Shown: piece by piece, positions 17,850-26,998 of the stretch
How the letters are laid out: each line of letters begins with the position of its first letter
Position numbering within the stretch: the first letter of the stretch is position 1
Source of the DNA: Mycobacterium sp. 852002-51057_SCH5723018
GTDB taxonomy: Bacteria; Actinomycetota; Actinomycetes; Mycobacteriales; Mycobacteriaceae
Reading direction: 5' to 3'
NCBI RefSeq assembly: GCF_001667035.1
Contig: NZ_LZIR01000023.1
Location: 91,136 to 155,135 of the forward strand
Length of the DNA stretch: 64,000 nt
Notes under the pieces: generated by a model
The model's database searches: none
What the model saw: only the letters and a program-made list of their open reading frames with translations
Told to the model about the DNA's origin: nothing
Made by a program: the position numbers and the translations under genes

Positions 17850-18665
17850 GTGATGTCGACCAGTCCCGCGCCGGCATGCGTGTCAATTCGTCATGTCAAC
17901 CGAACGTTCGGGACACACACCGTGCTGCGTGGCGTCGACATCGAGATCGAGCCGGGCCAGGTGGTCGCGCTGCTCGGCTCGTCGGGCAGCGGGAAGTCGA
18001 CGCTGTTGCGGCTGGTGGCCGGCCTCGACCGCCCGAGCGGTGGCCGCATTGAGATCGACGGCAAGGTCGTCCGGGGAATCGACCCTCGCTGTGCGATGGT
18101 CTTCCAGGAACCACGACTGTTGCCGTGGCGGTCCCTGGCCGCCAACGTCGAGTTCGGTCTGCCGCCCGGGATCGCGCGGTCGAAAGGGTCGGCGGCGGTG
18201 CAACATTGGCTGGATGTCGTCGGCCTCCACGAGTTCGCCAAGCACTACCCGCATCAAGTGTCCGGTGGTATGGCACAACGGGCGGGCCTCGCCCGTGCCC
18301 TCGCGAGGCAACCCAGCGTGCTGCTACTCGACGAGCCGCTGGCGGCGCTGGACGCGCTGACCCGATTGCGGATGCAGGACCTGCTGGACACGGTGCAGCA
18401 AGAGGCCGGCACCACCACACTGCTGGTGACCCACGACGTCGACGAGGCGGTCATTCTCGCCGACCGAGTGCTGATCCTGCGGGCCGATGCGACCGGCACG
18501 TCCGGCATCGCCGCCACCTTTGACGTCTTGATTCCCAAACCCCGCGATCGCGGTGATCCGCGCATCACGGCGCTGCGTGATCAGTTGCTGGACGAACTCG
18601 GCGTGCCCCGGCGCAGCGGTGCCGGCTCGCACCTTGGGATCGACGAGGAGGCCCCGATATGGTGA
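17850..18665 (+). CDS. ssuB: ABC transporter ATP-binding protein (SsuB/TauB type)
   Basis: A 271-residue importer ATPase. Walker A is GSSGSGKST, the signature is VSGGMAQR and Walker B is LLLDEPLAALDAL. GTG 17850 is directly followed by ATG 17853. TAGGCT (17838-17843) is 6 nt before the GTG, so a leaderless mRNA is likely. It heads a three-gene importer operon for nitrate, sulfonate or taurine type substrates; sulfonate is the usual guess. Confidence 0.85.
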   Translation: MMSTSPAPACVSIRHVNRTFGTHTVLRGVDIEIEPGQVVALLGSSGSGKSTLLRLVAGLDRPSGGRIEIDGKVVRGIDPRCAMVFQEPRLLPWRSLAANVEFGLPPGIARSKGSAAVQHWLDVVGLHEFAKHYPHQVSGGMAQRAGLARALARQPSVLLLDEPLAALDALTRLRMQDLLDTVQQEAGTTTLLVTHDVDEAVILADRVLILRADATGTSGIAATFDVLIPKPRDRGDPRITALRDQLLDELGVPRRSGAGSHLGIDEEAPIW

Positions 18666-19627
18666 AACCGCGCTATCTAGCGATGTTTTCGATGGTGGTC
18701 GCGGTGACCGCCGTGTCTGCCTGCGGCACCCACCCCGGCGCGGCGGCGGCAAAAGACATCCGGCTGGACTACGCCTACTACAACCCTTTGAGTTTGGTGG
18801 TGCGCGATCAGCGCCTCTTGGAAAACCGCGGTTACAACGTCACCTGGGTACTGTCGGCAGGCAGCAACAAGGCCAACGAGGGCCTGCGCTCCAAGGGGCT
18901 CGATTTCGGGTCCACCGCCGGGTCGGCCGCGTTGGTTGCGCGGGCCAACGGCACACCGATCAAGATCATCGACGTCTACAGCAAGCCGGAATGGACGGCT
19001 CTGGTGGTCGGCAAGGATTCGCCCATCCACTCGGTGGCCGACCTGAAGGGCAAGAAGATCGCGGTCACCAAGGGAACCGACCCCTATTTCTTCCTGTTGC
19101 AATCGCTTGCCACGGCCCGTCTTTCGCCCAGCAACGTGGAAATCATCAATTTGCAGCACGCCGACGGCAAAACCGCCCTGGAGCGCGGCGACGTGGATGC
19201 CTGGTCCGGTTTGGACCCCTTCATGGCCCAGACCGTTCAGCAGCAGGGCTCCCGGTTGCTGTACCGCAACCCCGATTTCAATTCCTACGGCGTGCTGAAC
19301 GTCCGCGAGGACTTCAGCGCCGCGCATCCCGATCTCGTCCAGTCCGTGGTCAACAGCTATGAGGAGGCCCGGAAATGGGCGAAGGCGCATCCCGACCAAT
19401 TGGCGGTGTTGCTGGCCTCGCAGGCGAAGGTGACGCCGAGCGTCGCCCAAGAGGAGTTGCAGCGAACGGCTCTGGACATCTCACCGGCGCCGGGGGACCC
19501 GCAGCGAGCGGTCTTGACGAACGTCTTGCCGATCGCGGTCGCCGACGCCGACATCAAGTCCGACGAAGCGGGCCACACCGCGCTCGGCACGATAATCGAG
19601 CCGAAGTACGCCCAGCAGACTCACTGA
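18659..19627 (+). CDS. ssuA: ABC transporter substrate-binding lipoprotein (SsuA type)
   Basis: A 322-residue type-II binding protein with a lipoprotein signal ending in AVSAC. Family segments include LDYAYYNPLSLVVRDQRLLE, KGLDFGSTAGSAALVARANG and DVDAWSGLDPFMAQ. It captures the ligand outside the membrane for the SsuB/SsuC-like pair. ATG 18659 overlaps the ATPase stop by 7 bp. Confidence 0.86.
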   Translation: MVKPRYLAMFSMVVAVTAVSACGTHPGAAAAKDIRLDYAYYNPLSLVVRDQRLLENRGYNVTWVLSAGSNKANEGLRSKGLDFGSTAGSAALVARANGTPIKIIDVYSKPEWTALVVGKDSPIHSVADLKGKKIAVTKGTDPYFFLLQSLATARLSPSNVEIINLQHADGKTALERGDVDAWSGLDPFMAQTVQQQGSRLLYRNPDFNSYGVLNVREDFSAAHPDLVQSVVNSYEEARKWAKAHPDQLAVLLASQAKVTPSVAQEELQRTALDISPAPGDPQRAVLTNVLPIAVADADIKSDEAGHTALGTIIEPKYAQQTH

Positions 19628-20397
19628 GGGGCGCCGCCGCGCGACTGACGAAGCTGCCGCTGGCGGTTGCGGGCCTGGTTGTCCCGCTGCTGCTGCTGGC
19701 GATCTGGCAACTGGTCACTGCCGCCGGGCTGTTCTCGGCCAGCCAGTTGCCACCCCCCGGCGACGTGGTTGGCGCGCTGGATGGTCTGCTCCGGCACGGC
19801 GAGCTGTGGACCCATCTGGAGGCGAGTCTGGGGCGGGTGGTGCTGGGTTATCTGGCCGGCGTCGGCGCCGCGCTGGCGCTGGGTTCGCTGATCGGGTTGG
19901 TGGTCACCGCGCGCCGGCTGCTCGCACCGACCGTCGCGGCGTTCCGCACCGTGCCCTCGTTGGCTTGGGTTCCGTTGCTGCTGTTGTGGTTTGGCATCGA
20001 CGAGACGCCGAAGGTGATCCTGGTCGCCATCGGGGCGTTCTTCCCCATCTATACGACGACGGCATCGGCGCTGTCGCACGTCGATGCGCAACTGCTCGAG
20101 GTGGGGCGCGCCTACGGCCGACACGGCGCTTCGCTGCTGGCCACGGTGATGGCGCCTGCCGCGGCGCCCGAGCTGGTGAACGGGCTGAGGTTGGGTCTGG
20201 CGAACGCGTGGCTGTTCTTGGTCGCGGCGGAGCTGATCGCCTCCTCGAAGGGTCTCGGATTCCTGCTCATCGACAGCCAGAACACCGGCCGCACCGACGT
20301 GATGCTGCTGGCGATCATCGTGTTGGCAGGGTTGGGCAAACTCAGCGACGCGGTGTTGGGCGCTCTGGAGCGTCGGATGGTGCGCCGCCGCAGCTAG
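19624..20397 (+). CDS. ssuC: ABC transporter permease (SsuC type), apparent CTG start
   Basis: A permease of about 257 residues with six hydrophobic segments and the EAA-loop region EVGRAYGRHGASLLATVMAPAAAPEL. No ATG, GTG or TTG lies in frame between the upstream gene's end and the first membrane segment. The only position giving a normal N terminus is CTG 19624, whose CTGA overlaps the SsuA stop. Either CTG is used by translational coupling or a base error hides the start. Much longer upstream readings would overlap the SsuA gene by about 250 bp. Confidence 0.8.
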   Translation: MRGAAARLTKLPLAVAGLVVPLLLLAIWQLVTAAGLFSASQLPPPGDVVGALDGLLRHGELWTHLEASLGRVVLGYLAGVGAALALGSLIGLVVTARRLLAPTVAAFRTVPSLAWVPLLLLWFGIDETPKVILVAIGAFFPIYTTTASALSHVDAQLLEVGRAYGRHGASLLATVMAPAAAPELVNGLRLGLANAWLFLVAAELIASSKGLGFLLIDSQNTGRTDVMLLAIIVLAGLGKLSDAVLGALERRMVRRRS

Positions 20398-20430
20398 TGC
20401 TGCCGTTAGCCGCGGTAGCGAGGCTCCTCC

Positions 20431-20447
20431 ATTACCTGACGGGTAAT
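20431..20447. promoter_or_regulatory. Operator-like palindrome
   Basis: ATTACC-TGACG-GGTAAT is a perfect inverted repeat with 6-bp arms, about 80 nt before the SnoaL-like gene at 20525 and 34 nt after the permease stop. It looks like a TetR/GntR-class operator, but no regulator gene is adjacent. Confidence 0.4.
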
Positions 20448-20524
20448 CGACTGGCCACCGATTCGCTGCGATGGTGTGACCGCGAGGGCGGAACGTCCGG
20501 CCCGCTAACGCTGAGAGGCACGAT

Positions 20525-20893
20525 ATGACAACCTATGACAACATCGCGCAGCGCTACATCGACGCATGGAACCTGACCGACCCGGCCGCGCGCCGCGAGG
20601 CCGTGGACGAGTTGTACACCGCCGATGCCCGCTACATCGATCCCGTGGCCGTCGCCGAGGGCAAGGAGGCGATCAGCGCGACCATCGGCGCTGTGCAGCA
20701 ACAGTTTCCGGGCTTTCAATTCCGATTGGCCGGGCCGGTCGACGGCCATCACAATCAGGCTCGGTTCTGCTGGGAGCTGGGTCCGGTGGGAGAATCGGCG
20801 CCGATCGTCGGCTTCGATGTCGCGGTGACCGACGACGATGATCGCATCCGGTCGGTGTTCGGCTTCCTCGACAAGGTGCCCGCCACACCGTGA
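20525..20893 (+). CDS. SnoaL-like / NTF2-fold protein
   Basis: A 122-residue small cone-shaped alpha+beta protein (YIDAWNLTDPAARREAVDEL, YIDPVAVAEGKEAI, FDVAVTDDDDRIRSVFGFLDKV), similar to SnoaL-like polyketide cyclase family members often of unknown role. It stands alone between the ABC importer and the convergent FAD oxidoreductase, preceded by a palindromic site. Confidence 0.78.
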   Translation: MTTYDNIAQRYIDAWNLTDPAARREAVDELYTADARYIDPVAVAEGKEAISATIGAVQQQFPGFQFRLAGPVDGHHNQARFCWELGPVGESAPIVGFDVAVTDDDDRIRSVFGFLDKVPATP

Positions 20894-20941
20894 TTCGACG
20901 CGCCGCGAGGGGCGCCTTGGGCGGGCGCCCCTCTGTGTCGG

Positions 20942-21898
20942 TTACGGACCAGTCAGCTGGGCAGGCAGTTCGTCTTCCAGCACGGCCTGAGCCAGCAGCT
21001 CTCCGAGCAGCGGCCCGAATTTCATGAGGTTGCTGCCGACGAACGCCACAACGCGGCCACGGCGCGCCGCCGTCCAGCCGTCGCCCCCGGAATCGAGCCA
21101 CGGCGCTCGAACCGTGACGCAGTCGACCTGTCCCACGGGCGAGAGCGACGGGAACAGCGCGCGCACGGTGACAGGGTCCGGCACCTCCTGCCCGAAGGCC
21201 CAGCGGCCGGTGCTGCCGAGCGGCAACCCGTAACCCTCCGGCGCGGACAAACAGGCGGCGCCCGTGGCTGTGTTCTTTGAGGCGCCCTCGTAGGTGAAGC
21301 GGGTGTGCGGGGCGAATTGGACGCCGAGCGGGCCGAAGAGGACCGGCGTCTGGACTCCCGCGCAGATGAGCACCCGCTCGCCTCGCACCACAGAGCCGTC
21401 GGTGAGTGTCGCTGCGCCGTCGTCGGCGACGGATACGACCTCGCCGCGCTTGATGACGGCCCGTTGGGCGAGGGTGTCGAGCGCGCGGCGGATGCGCAGG
21501 CTCCCGCCGAGCGGATCGAACAGTCCGATTTCCCACGGTGGGGCCAGGAACGGGATCCGCGCCGCGATCTGCGAGCGGTCGAGCCAGGAGAACGCGGCAC
21601 CGGCATCGCGCATTGCCGCGGCGGTTTCTTGGGGGGCCCCGACGGCGATGAACCCTTCGGACCCAAGCAGGCGCCCCGTCTCGAACTCGGCCTCCCAGCG
21701 CCGCCAGCCGTCGCGCGCCCGCATCGCGAGTTCGCACAGCGCCGGGCGCCGGTGCGCGATGCGGAAGATCCGCGCCAGGCCGGCGGATTGCTCGGCGAAC
21801 GGCTGGCCGCGTTCGAGCACGATCGCTTGTTCACCGCGCCGCGACAGCTCGTAGGCCGCCGCGAGCCCGCATATCCCCGCTCCGACGATCACGATCAC
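20942..21898 (-). CDS. FAD-dependent oxidoreductase (DAO family)
   Basis: A 318-residue flavoprotein with an N-terminal dinucleotide-binding VIVGAGICGLAAAYELSRRG and a DAO-type core (LARIFRIAHR, LLGSEGFIAVG). It resembles sarcosine oxidase or amino-acid oxidase-like enzymes. GTG 21898 is chosen because the FAD motif begins at once and because longer starts would run into the end of the acetyltransferase gene. A purine-rich GGGGGG lies about 10 nt upstream. Substrate unknown; likely co-transcribed with the Eis-like gene. Confidence 0.83.
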   Translation of the reverse strand: MIVIVGAGICGLAAAYELSRRGEQAIVLERGQPFAEQSAGLARIFRIAHRRPALCELAMRARDGWRRWEAEFETGRLLGSEGFIAVGAPQETAAAMRDAGAAFSWLDRSQIAARIPFLAPPWEIGLFDPLGGSLRIRRALDTLAQRAVIKRGEVVSVADDGAATLTDGSVVRGERVLICAGVQTPVLFGPLGVQFAPHTRFTYEGASKNTATGAACLSAPEGYGLPLGSTGRWAFGQEVPDPVTVRALFPSLSPVGQVDCVTVRAPWLDSGGDGWTAARRGRVVAFVGSNLMKFGPLLGELLAQAVLEDELPAQLTGP

Positions 21899-21917
21899 GG
21901 TTTCTTTGCCCCCCGGA

Positions 21918-23135
21918 TCAGAAGAAGAAACCCGCGTGCGGCGCATCGGCTACCGCGAACAACCGATCGGCGATGGCCAGCGCCTCCGAATCCACGGCTC
22001 GGACCAGCCCGGCGCCGGCCAGGCTGCGCCAGGTCGCGCCACCGAGCAGAACCGCGCCGAGCCCTTCGACCCCGACGTGCAGTTCGGCTTGACGGTCCGT
22101 GGGGTGGGCGCCTTCGGCCGTGACGGTGAAGCTGGCCGAATTGTGTGCCAGCAGAGGGTCGTTCACAGCGATGGTGACCGCTCCGTCGCCTGTATATTGG
22201 CGCGCCGTCAACGCCCTTTCCGCGTCGATGACGCGCAGCCACGTCTCGTCACGCACGGCGGTCGTCCGCACGCTCCGCCGATCAACCACCAGCCAGGGCA
22301 GCGGGTCGTCGACTGGGAGCATCCAGAACACCACGCGATCAATGAGATCGAGTCGGAGCAGGAACCGCAGCAGGCCGAGATACGCGTCGGCGGCGGGCGC
22401 GAAGAAATCCTCGACCGCGATGGTGCGCTGGTCGCTGACGAACCACGCCTCGGTGTCGACGGGCCGGTAACGGGCGAATCCCGACTCGGACCCCGGCTCG
22501 CCGTACACCGCGACATACGAAGGCCCCGGGGAGGATTCGGTGCGCAACCGCAGGGCCTGCCACCACACCCCGGGTCGGTCGATCGTGCCCGGGCGGGACG
22601 GACGGTTCCCGGCGTAGATGCGGGGCAGGACATCCCAGGCCTCGGCCATGCCCACCAGCCGTACCGGGCCGCCGGTGCCGACCTCGGGGCGCAGCGCCGC
22701 GCGCGCCGTCTGGACCTCGACGGTCTGCGAGGAACTCGCAACACCGTAGCCGTAGCGCTCATAGATGGTTGCCTCGGAGGCCCGCAGCGTCGCCACCACT
22801 TCACCCCGAGTCGCGATGTCGCGCAACTGATGGCGGATCAGGTCGGTGGCGATGCCGTGCCGGGTGAACGACGGCAGCACCCCGATGTGCGTGACGGCGG
22901 CGTGGCCGACGATCGTTCCGCCGGGCAGGGTCAGCCCGCTGGTCACGGCGTCGGCGGTGCCGACGAGTTGTCCTCCGACGAAAGCGCCGATCGTGCGGCC
23001 GGGCTCAAGTAGCTTGGTGATCTGGCCGGGTGCCAGGTTCGACAGCGGCGGAAATCCCACCATGGCGGCACGAAACACGTTGGCCGCGGCGATCAGGTCG
23101 TCCTCGCTGTCCAGCACGCGGATGTCGGCGGTCAT
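21918..23135 (-). CDS. Eis-like GNAT acetyltransferase
   Basis: A 405-residue protein with the Eis architecture: an N-terminal GNAT domain (THIGVLPSFTRHGIATDLIRHQ as acetyl-CoA loop, ATIYERYGYGVA), a second GNAT-like domain and a C-terminal SCP2-like domain ending in GFFF. In Eis the C-terminal carboxylate serves as a base, and the terminal Phe here preserves that. Eis proteins acetylate aminoglycosides, polyamines or proteins. Similarity to Mtb Eis is clear but moderate, so this is a paralogue rather than a certain orthologue. Confidence 0.85.
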   Translation of the reverse strand: MTADIRVLDSEDDLIAAANVFRAAMVGFPPLSNLAPGQITKLLEPGRTIGAFVGGQLVGTADAVTSGLTLPGGTIVGHAAVTHIGVLPSFTRHGIATDLIRHQLRDIATRGEVVATLRASEATIYERYGYGVASSSQTVEVQTARAALRPEVGTGGPVRLVGMAEAWDVLPRIYAGNRPSRPGTIDRPGVWWQALRLRTESSPGPSYVAVYGEPGSESGFARYRPVDTEAWFVSDQRTIAVEDFFAPAADAYLGLLRFLLRLDLIDRVVFWMLPVDDPLPWLVVDRRSVRTTAVRDETWLRVIDAERALTARQYTGDGAVTIAVNDPLLAHNSASFTVTAEGAHPTDRQAELHVGVEGLGAVLLGGATWRSLAGAGLVRAVDSEALAIADRLFAVADAPHAGFFF

Positions 23136-23181
23136 ACGGCCATCATGTCTGGTGCCGTCGACGACAGCTCCGGCGCGGTGC

Positions 23182-24393
23182 CTAACGGATCGGCAGCCCG
23201 GTCACCGCTCGCGAAATCACCAGGCGCTGAATCTCGCTGGTGCCCTCGAAGATGGTGAAGATCTTCGCGTCGCGGTGCATTCTCTCCACCGGGTAGTCGC
23301 GGGTGTATCCGTTGCCGCCCAGGATCTGGATGGCCTCGTCGGTGACGTAGACGGCGGTCTCGCTTGCCACCAGCTTGGCCATCGAGCCCTCGGCGGACTC
23401 GAAGCTCTGGTTGTTGCGGGCCATCCAGCCGGCCCGCCACACCAGCAGACGGGCGGCATCGATGCGGCTCTTCATGTCCGCCAGTTTGAACGCCACCGCC
23501 TGGAACTCGCCGATCTTGCGGCCGAATTGCTCACGCTGGCAGGCATAGTCGAGCGCGTATTCGTAGGCGGCGCGTGCTACCCCAACGGCCATCGCGCCGA
23601 CGGTGGGTCGGGTGCGCTCGAAGGTCTTCATCGCCGCCTGGCCGCCCAGCGCTGCGCCGGATTTCGCCCGGGCGATGCGGGCCTCGAACTTCTCGCGCCC
23701 GCCCAGCAGAAAGTCCTCGGGCAGCCGGACGTTATCGAGCACCACCTCGGCAGTGTGTGACGCGCGGATCCCGTGCTTCTTGAACTTCTGTCCCTGCGCC
23801 AGGCCCTTGATGCCCGCCGGGACGATGAACGTGGCCTGGCCCCGGGTGCCGAGCTCGGGATAAACCGAGGCCACCACGATGTGCACGTTGGCGATACCGC
23901 CGTTGGTCGCCCACGTCTTGGTGCCGTTGAGGACCCATTCGCGGGTCGACTCGTCGTAGCGGGCACGGGTGCGGATGGCGCCGACGTCGGAACCCGCGTC
24001 GGGCTCGGACGAGCAAAACGCGCCGAGCTTGGGTTCATCCGCTGTACCGAACATCTCGGGGAGCCATCGGCCGAGCTGTTCGGGAGTTCCGTTGCCGGCC
24101 AATGCCGCTGCGGCCAAGCCGGTGCCCAGGATGGACAGCGCGATGCCGGCGTCACCCCAAAACATCTCCTCGAACGTGGTGAGGAAGCCCAGGCCCGTTG
24201 GCTCGGCGGCCTGCTGCGCGAAGAAATCGGGGGAATAAAGCCCCACCTTGGCGGCCTCCTGGATCACGGGCCACGGCGTTTCTTCGCGCTCATCCCATTC
24301 GGCCGCGGCGGGACGGATGACGTCGGCCGCGAACTTGTGCACCCAGTCGCGCACCTCGATCACGTCATCGGTCAGTTGCAGTGAGAAAGTCAC
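23182..24393 (-). CDS. Acyl-CoA dehydrogenase (FadE type)
   Basis: A 403-residue acyl-CoA dehydrogenase. It shows [32 protein letters not shown], and a C-terminal [35 protein letters not shown] region in which FEGTSE carries the canonical catalytic Glu. It would oxidise medium- or short-chain acyl-CoA in beta-oxidation. It is transcribed with, and 24 nt downstream of, the TetR gene. Confidence 0.92.
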   Translation of the reverse strand: MTFSLQLTDDVIEVRDWVHKFAADVIRPAAAEWDEREETPWPVIQEAAKVGLYSPDFFAQQAAEPTGLGFLTTFEEMFWGDAGIALSILGTGLAAAALAGNGTPEQLGRWLPEMFGTADEPKLGAFCSSEPDAGSDVGAIRTRARYDESTREWVLNGTKTWATNGGIANVHIVVASVYPELGTRGQATFIVPAGIKGLAQGQKFKKHGIRASHTAEVVLDNVRLPEDFLLGGREKFEARIARAKSGAALGGQAAMKTFERTRPTVGAMAVGVARAAYEYALDYACQREQFGRKIGEFQAVAFKLADMKSRIDAARLLVWRAGWMARNNQSFESAEGSMAKLVASETAVYVTDEAIQILGGNGYTRDYPVERMHRDAKIFTIFEGTSEIQRLVISRAVTGLPIR

Positions 24394-24417
24394 GGTTCAC
24401 TCCTGAAATGTCTATCG

Positions 24418-25029
24418 TCAGTGTTTTTTTGGGGTTCGGTACTGCGCGAGGACGCTGAGCGTCTGGCTGACCCATGCCTCGAAGTAACGGTCTTCATCGA
24501 TGTTGCCGGGCAACCGGCCGGTAAGCGCTTGCAGCGTCGCGGCATAGGACAGCGACGCGATTGCCACCGCCGCGGCGGCCTCGGGGTCAGGGATGCGGGT
24601 GCGGCCGGAACGATTGGATGCCGCCAGCTCGTCGGCGAAGCGTTGATAGGCGTTGTCGGTGATGACTTGCCACGTCTTCTCGTCGAGATCCCCGAGCTCG
24701 TCGGGCTCGCGCAGCATGACCTTGAGCAAATCCTCGCCCTGTTTCAGGTTGGTCCAAATCAGCCTGCCCGCGGTCCGGACCGCCTGCTCCACGCTGGCCG
24801 GCCCGCCGGCGTCGTACTGCTCGCGCGCGGCCACGATGCTGTCGATCCGGTGCTCGACGGCGGCCTCTAACAGCTCCCGCTTGGATCCGAAGTGCTTGTA
24901 GAGCGCGCCCGACCCGGGCGCCAGGCCCGATGCCCGCTGGATATCAGCCACCGACGTCGCGGCGTACCCCTTGGCGGCAAACAGACCTAGCGCAGCCGCC
25001 AGGAGCCGGTCACGCCCCGAGGTTTGCAT
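24418..25029 (-). CDS. TetR-family repressor
   Basis: A 203-residue repressor with an N-terminal helix-turn-helix (LFAAKGYAATSVADIQRASG ... GALYKHFGSKREL) and a ligand-binding C-terminal domain. ATG 25029 is chosen: a 20-bp near-perfect palindrome lies directly upstream, and a TACTCT -10 element (25041-25036) is 6 nt before it, implying a leaderless mRNA. It probably represses itself and the FadE gene in response to an acyl-CoA. Confidence 0.88.
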   Translation of the reverse strand: MQTSGRDRLLAAALGLFAAKGYAATSVADIQRASGLAPGSGALYKHFGSKRELLEAAVEHRIDSIVAAREQYDAGGPASVEQAVRTAGRLIWTNLKQGEDLLKVMLREPDELGDLDEKTWQVITDNAYQRFADELAASNRSGRTRIPDPEAAAAVAIASLSYAATLQALTGRLPGNIDEDRYFEAWVSQTLSVLAQYRTPKKH

Positions 25030-25030
25030 G

Positions 25031-25050
25031 GTGAGAGAGTACTCACTCAC
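25031..25050. promoter_or_regulatory. TetR operator (autoregulatory)
   Basis: GTGAGAGAGTACTCACTCAC is palindromic at 18 of 20 positions, centred on AGTACT. It abuts the TetR start codon and covers its -10 region, the usual position for TetR autorepression. Confidence 0.65.
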
Positions 25051-25558
25051 CTGGGCTGGGCGCAAATCATCGGCCGTCGCGGACCGACGAGCGGGCGCAC
25101 CGGAAAATTTGGGTTCGGTATGCGCGAGGCCTGTCGGGTTGCCCGGGTCGGGGCGCCCCCATACCTTCGAACGCAGGGGAGAGGCGTTCCCGGTCGAAAC
25201 GATAACGGCTGTTGTGCTCGTAATCGGCTGGGCGCCAAGCTGTTACGCGAGTCAGCGAAATACCACGTCAGGCCTACCGAGGAAGCGAGCGATGCAGCAC
25301 GTCGAAGAAACCGCAATCGGGATGCGGGGGCGCGTGTACCTTTCTCGCCCTGCCCAGGCTAACCCGCGTGCTGGCTTGGGTTCCGGAACACACGCCGGTA
25401 ACGGTCAAGCTGTCGGTCGATTACCTCGACCACGCCGCGCGACGGGGGCGGCTCCGAGCCCCGAACCGAGCTGATGGCGGCGGTGCCGTTCACCGCGCCG
25501 CGGCCGGTTACCCCTGCGCTACCGGGGGTGAAAACATCACGCCTATATCCTGAGGTCG
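25051..25558. other. Intergenic interval, no supported gene
   Basis: About 500 bp between divergent TetR and the histidine kinase. Short open frames exist on both strands but none has a recognisable protein, ribosome binding site or family N terminus. TATATC near 25543 may be the -10 of the kinase promoter. I see no RNA gene or repeat. Confidence 0.4.
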
Positions 25559-26998
25559 ATGGCGACGCCGGGGGCGAGCACGGAAGGCGAGATGTCAGAA
25601 GAATCGGCTGTCGGTGGCAGCCGAACATCGGGGCCCGACGTCCGGGTGTTTCCCCACGTGCAGCTGCCGATGCGGGTGCTGTCGCTGCGCACCATCGTCA
25701 TCGTCGCGCAAGTAGGAGTGATTGCCTTCGCCGTCGCTCTGGCCGCCTGGGTATGGATCGGTATCACCAACGAGCAGTACAGCCAGCTCGACCGCCGGCT
25801 GGATTCGGTGAGCAGCCTGGGTGACATCAACTCTCTGATCAACAACGCGCAGCTGACCAACACCGATCGGCCCATGCCGGACGGCAACCTGGTACGGACC
25901 GCGCGCATCGGGGGTGTGACCGTGTCCGTGCCCGGCGGCATCGTGTTGCCTGTACTTCCCAACGGATACGCGAACACGACGATCCACGGTGTGCAATACC
26001 GCGTCCGGACCTTCAGCGCGGGCCCCGCGTCGATTGCGCTCGCGGCGCCGCTGGCCGAGGCCCAACACCGGATCAACGAGCAGCACCTGCGGGTGCTACT
26101 GATCTGCGGCAGCGTCATCGCGAGCACCCTCCTGGTCGGCTGGGTGATCTCGTTGATCATGGTCAATCCGTTTTTGCTGCTTGCCCAGCAGGCCCGCGCC
26201 ATCAATGCCCAGTCCCGCCCGGACGAGGTCCAGGTCCGCGGCGTGCGGGAGGCGGTGGAGATCGCCGAGGCCGTCGAGGGCATGCTGGCCCGCATCGGCA
26301 ACGAGCAACAGCGCACCAGGGCGGCACTCGAGTCGGCCCGCGACTTCGCCGCCGTCGCCTCGCACGAGCTGCGCACCCCGTTGACGGCCATGCGCACCAA
26401 CCTAGAAGTGTTGTCCACCTTGGAATTACCTCCCGAGCAGCGCCACGAGGTGATCGGCGACGTCATCCGAACCCAGAGCCGGATCGAGGCCACCCTGACG
26501 GCGCTGGAGCGGCTGGCGCAGGGCGAATTGACCACCGTCGACGATTTCGTGCCGTTCGACGTCACCGAGCTTTTGGATCGCGCCGCCCACGACGCTCTTC
26601 GCATCTACCCCGGAGTCGAGGTGAAGCTGGTGCCGTCGCCCACGGTCTTGATGGTGGGTCTGCCCACCGGGCTGCGGCTGGTGATCGACAACGCCATCGC
26701 CAATGCCGTCAAGCACGGCAGCGCCACCGAAATCCGGCTCACCGTAAGCAGTTCCAGCCTGGGCGTGGAAATCGCCGTCGACGACAACGGCACCGGCGTC
26801 CCGGAAGCCGAACGCACCGCGGTCTTCGAGCGCTTCTCGCGCGGGTCGACGGCCTCACGCTCGGGTTCCGGGTTAGGCCTCGCGCTCGTCGCGCAGCAGG
26901 CCGAACTGCACGGCGGGACGGCCTCCCTGCACGCGAGTCCGCTGGGCGGCACGCGCCTGCTACTACAGCTGGCGGGTGACGGGCGCGGGCCGGCGTAA
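25559..26998 (+). CDS. PrrB-like orphan sensor histidine kinase
   Basis: A 479-residue membrane kinase strongly resembling Mtb PrrB. It has TM1 (IVIVAQVGVIAFAVALAAWV), an extracytoplasmic domain with VQYRVRTF, TM2 (VLLICGSVIASTLLVGWVIS), a HAMP-like linker, the phospho-His in ASHELRTPLTAMRTNLEVL, and an ATPase with DNAIANAVKHGS and DDNGTGVPEAE. No response regulator is adjacent, unlike prrA-prrB. ATG 25559 is tentative; ATG 25592 (MSEESAVG), with AAGG upstream, is an alternative. Confidence 0.85.
   Translation: MATPGASTEGEMSEESAVGGSRTSGPDVRVFPHVQLPMRVLSLRTIVIVAQVGVIAFAVALAAWVWIGITNEQYSQLDRRLDSVSSLGDINSLINNAQLTNTDRPMPDGNLVRTARIGGVTVSVPGGIVLPVLPNGYANTTIHGVQYRVRTFSAGPASIALAAPLAEAQHRINEQHLRVLLICGSVIASTLLVGWVISLIMVNPFLLLAQQARAINAQSRPDEVQVRGVREAVEIAEAVEGMLARIGNEQQRTRAALESARDFAAVASHELRTPLTAMRTNLEVLSTLELPPEQRHEVIGDVIRTQSRIEATLTALERLAQGELTTVDDFVPFDVTELLDRAAHDALRIYPGVEVKLVPSPTVLMVGLPTGLRLVIDNAIANAVKHGSATEIRLTVSSSSLGVEIAVDDNGTGVPEAERTAVFERFSRGSTASRSGSGLGLALVAQQAELHGGTASLHASPLGGTRLLLQLAGDGRGPA

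Noticed and set aside
20441..20446. GGGTAA as a SigF -10 box before the 20525 gene
   Set aside because: No GTTT-like -35 at 15-17 nt; the bases belong to a palindrome.
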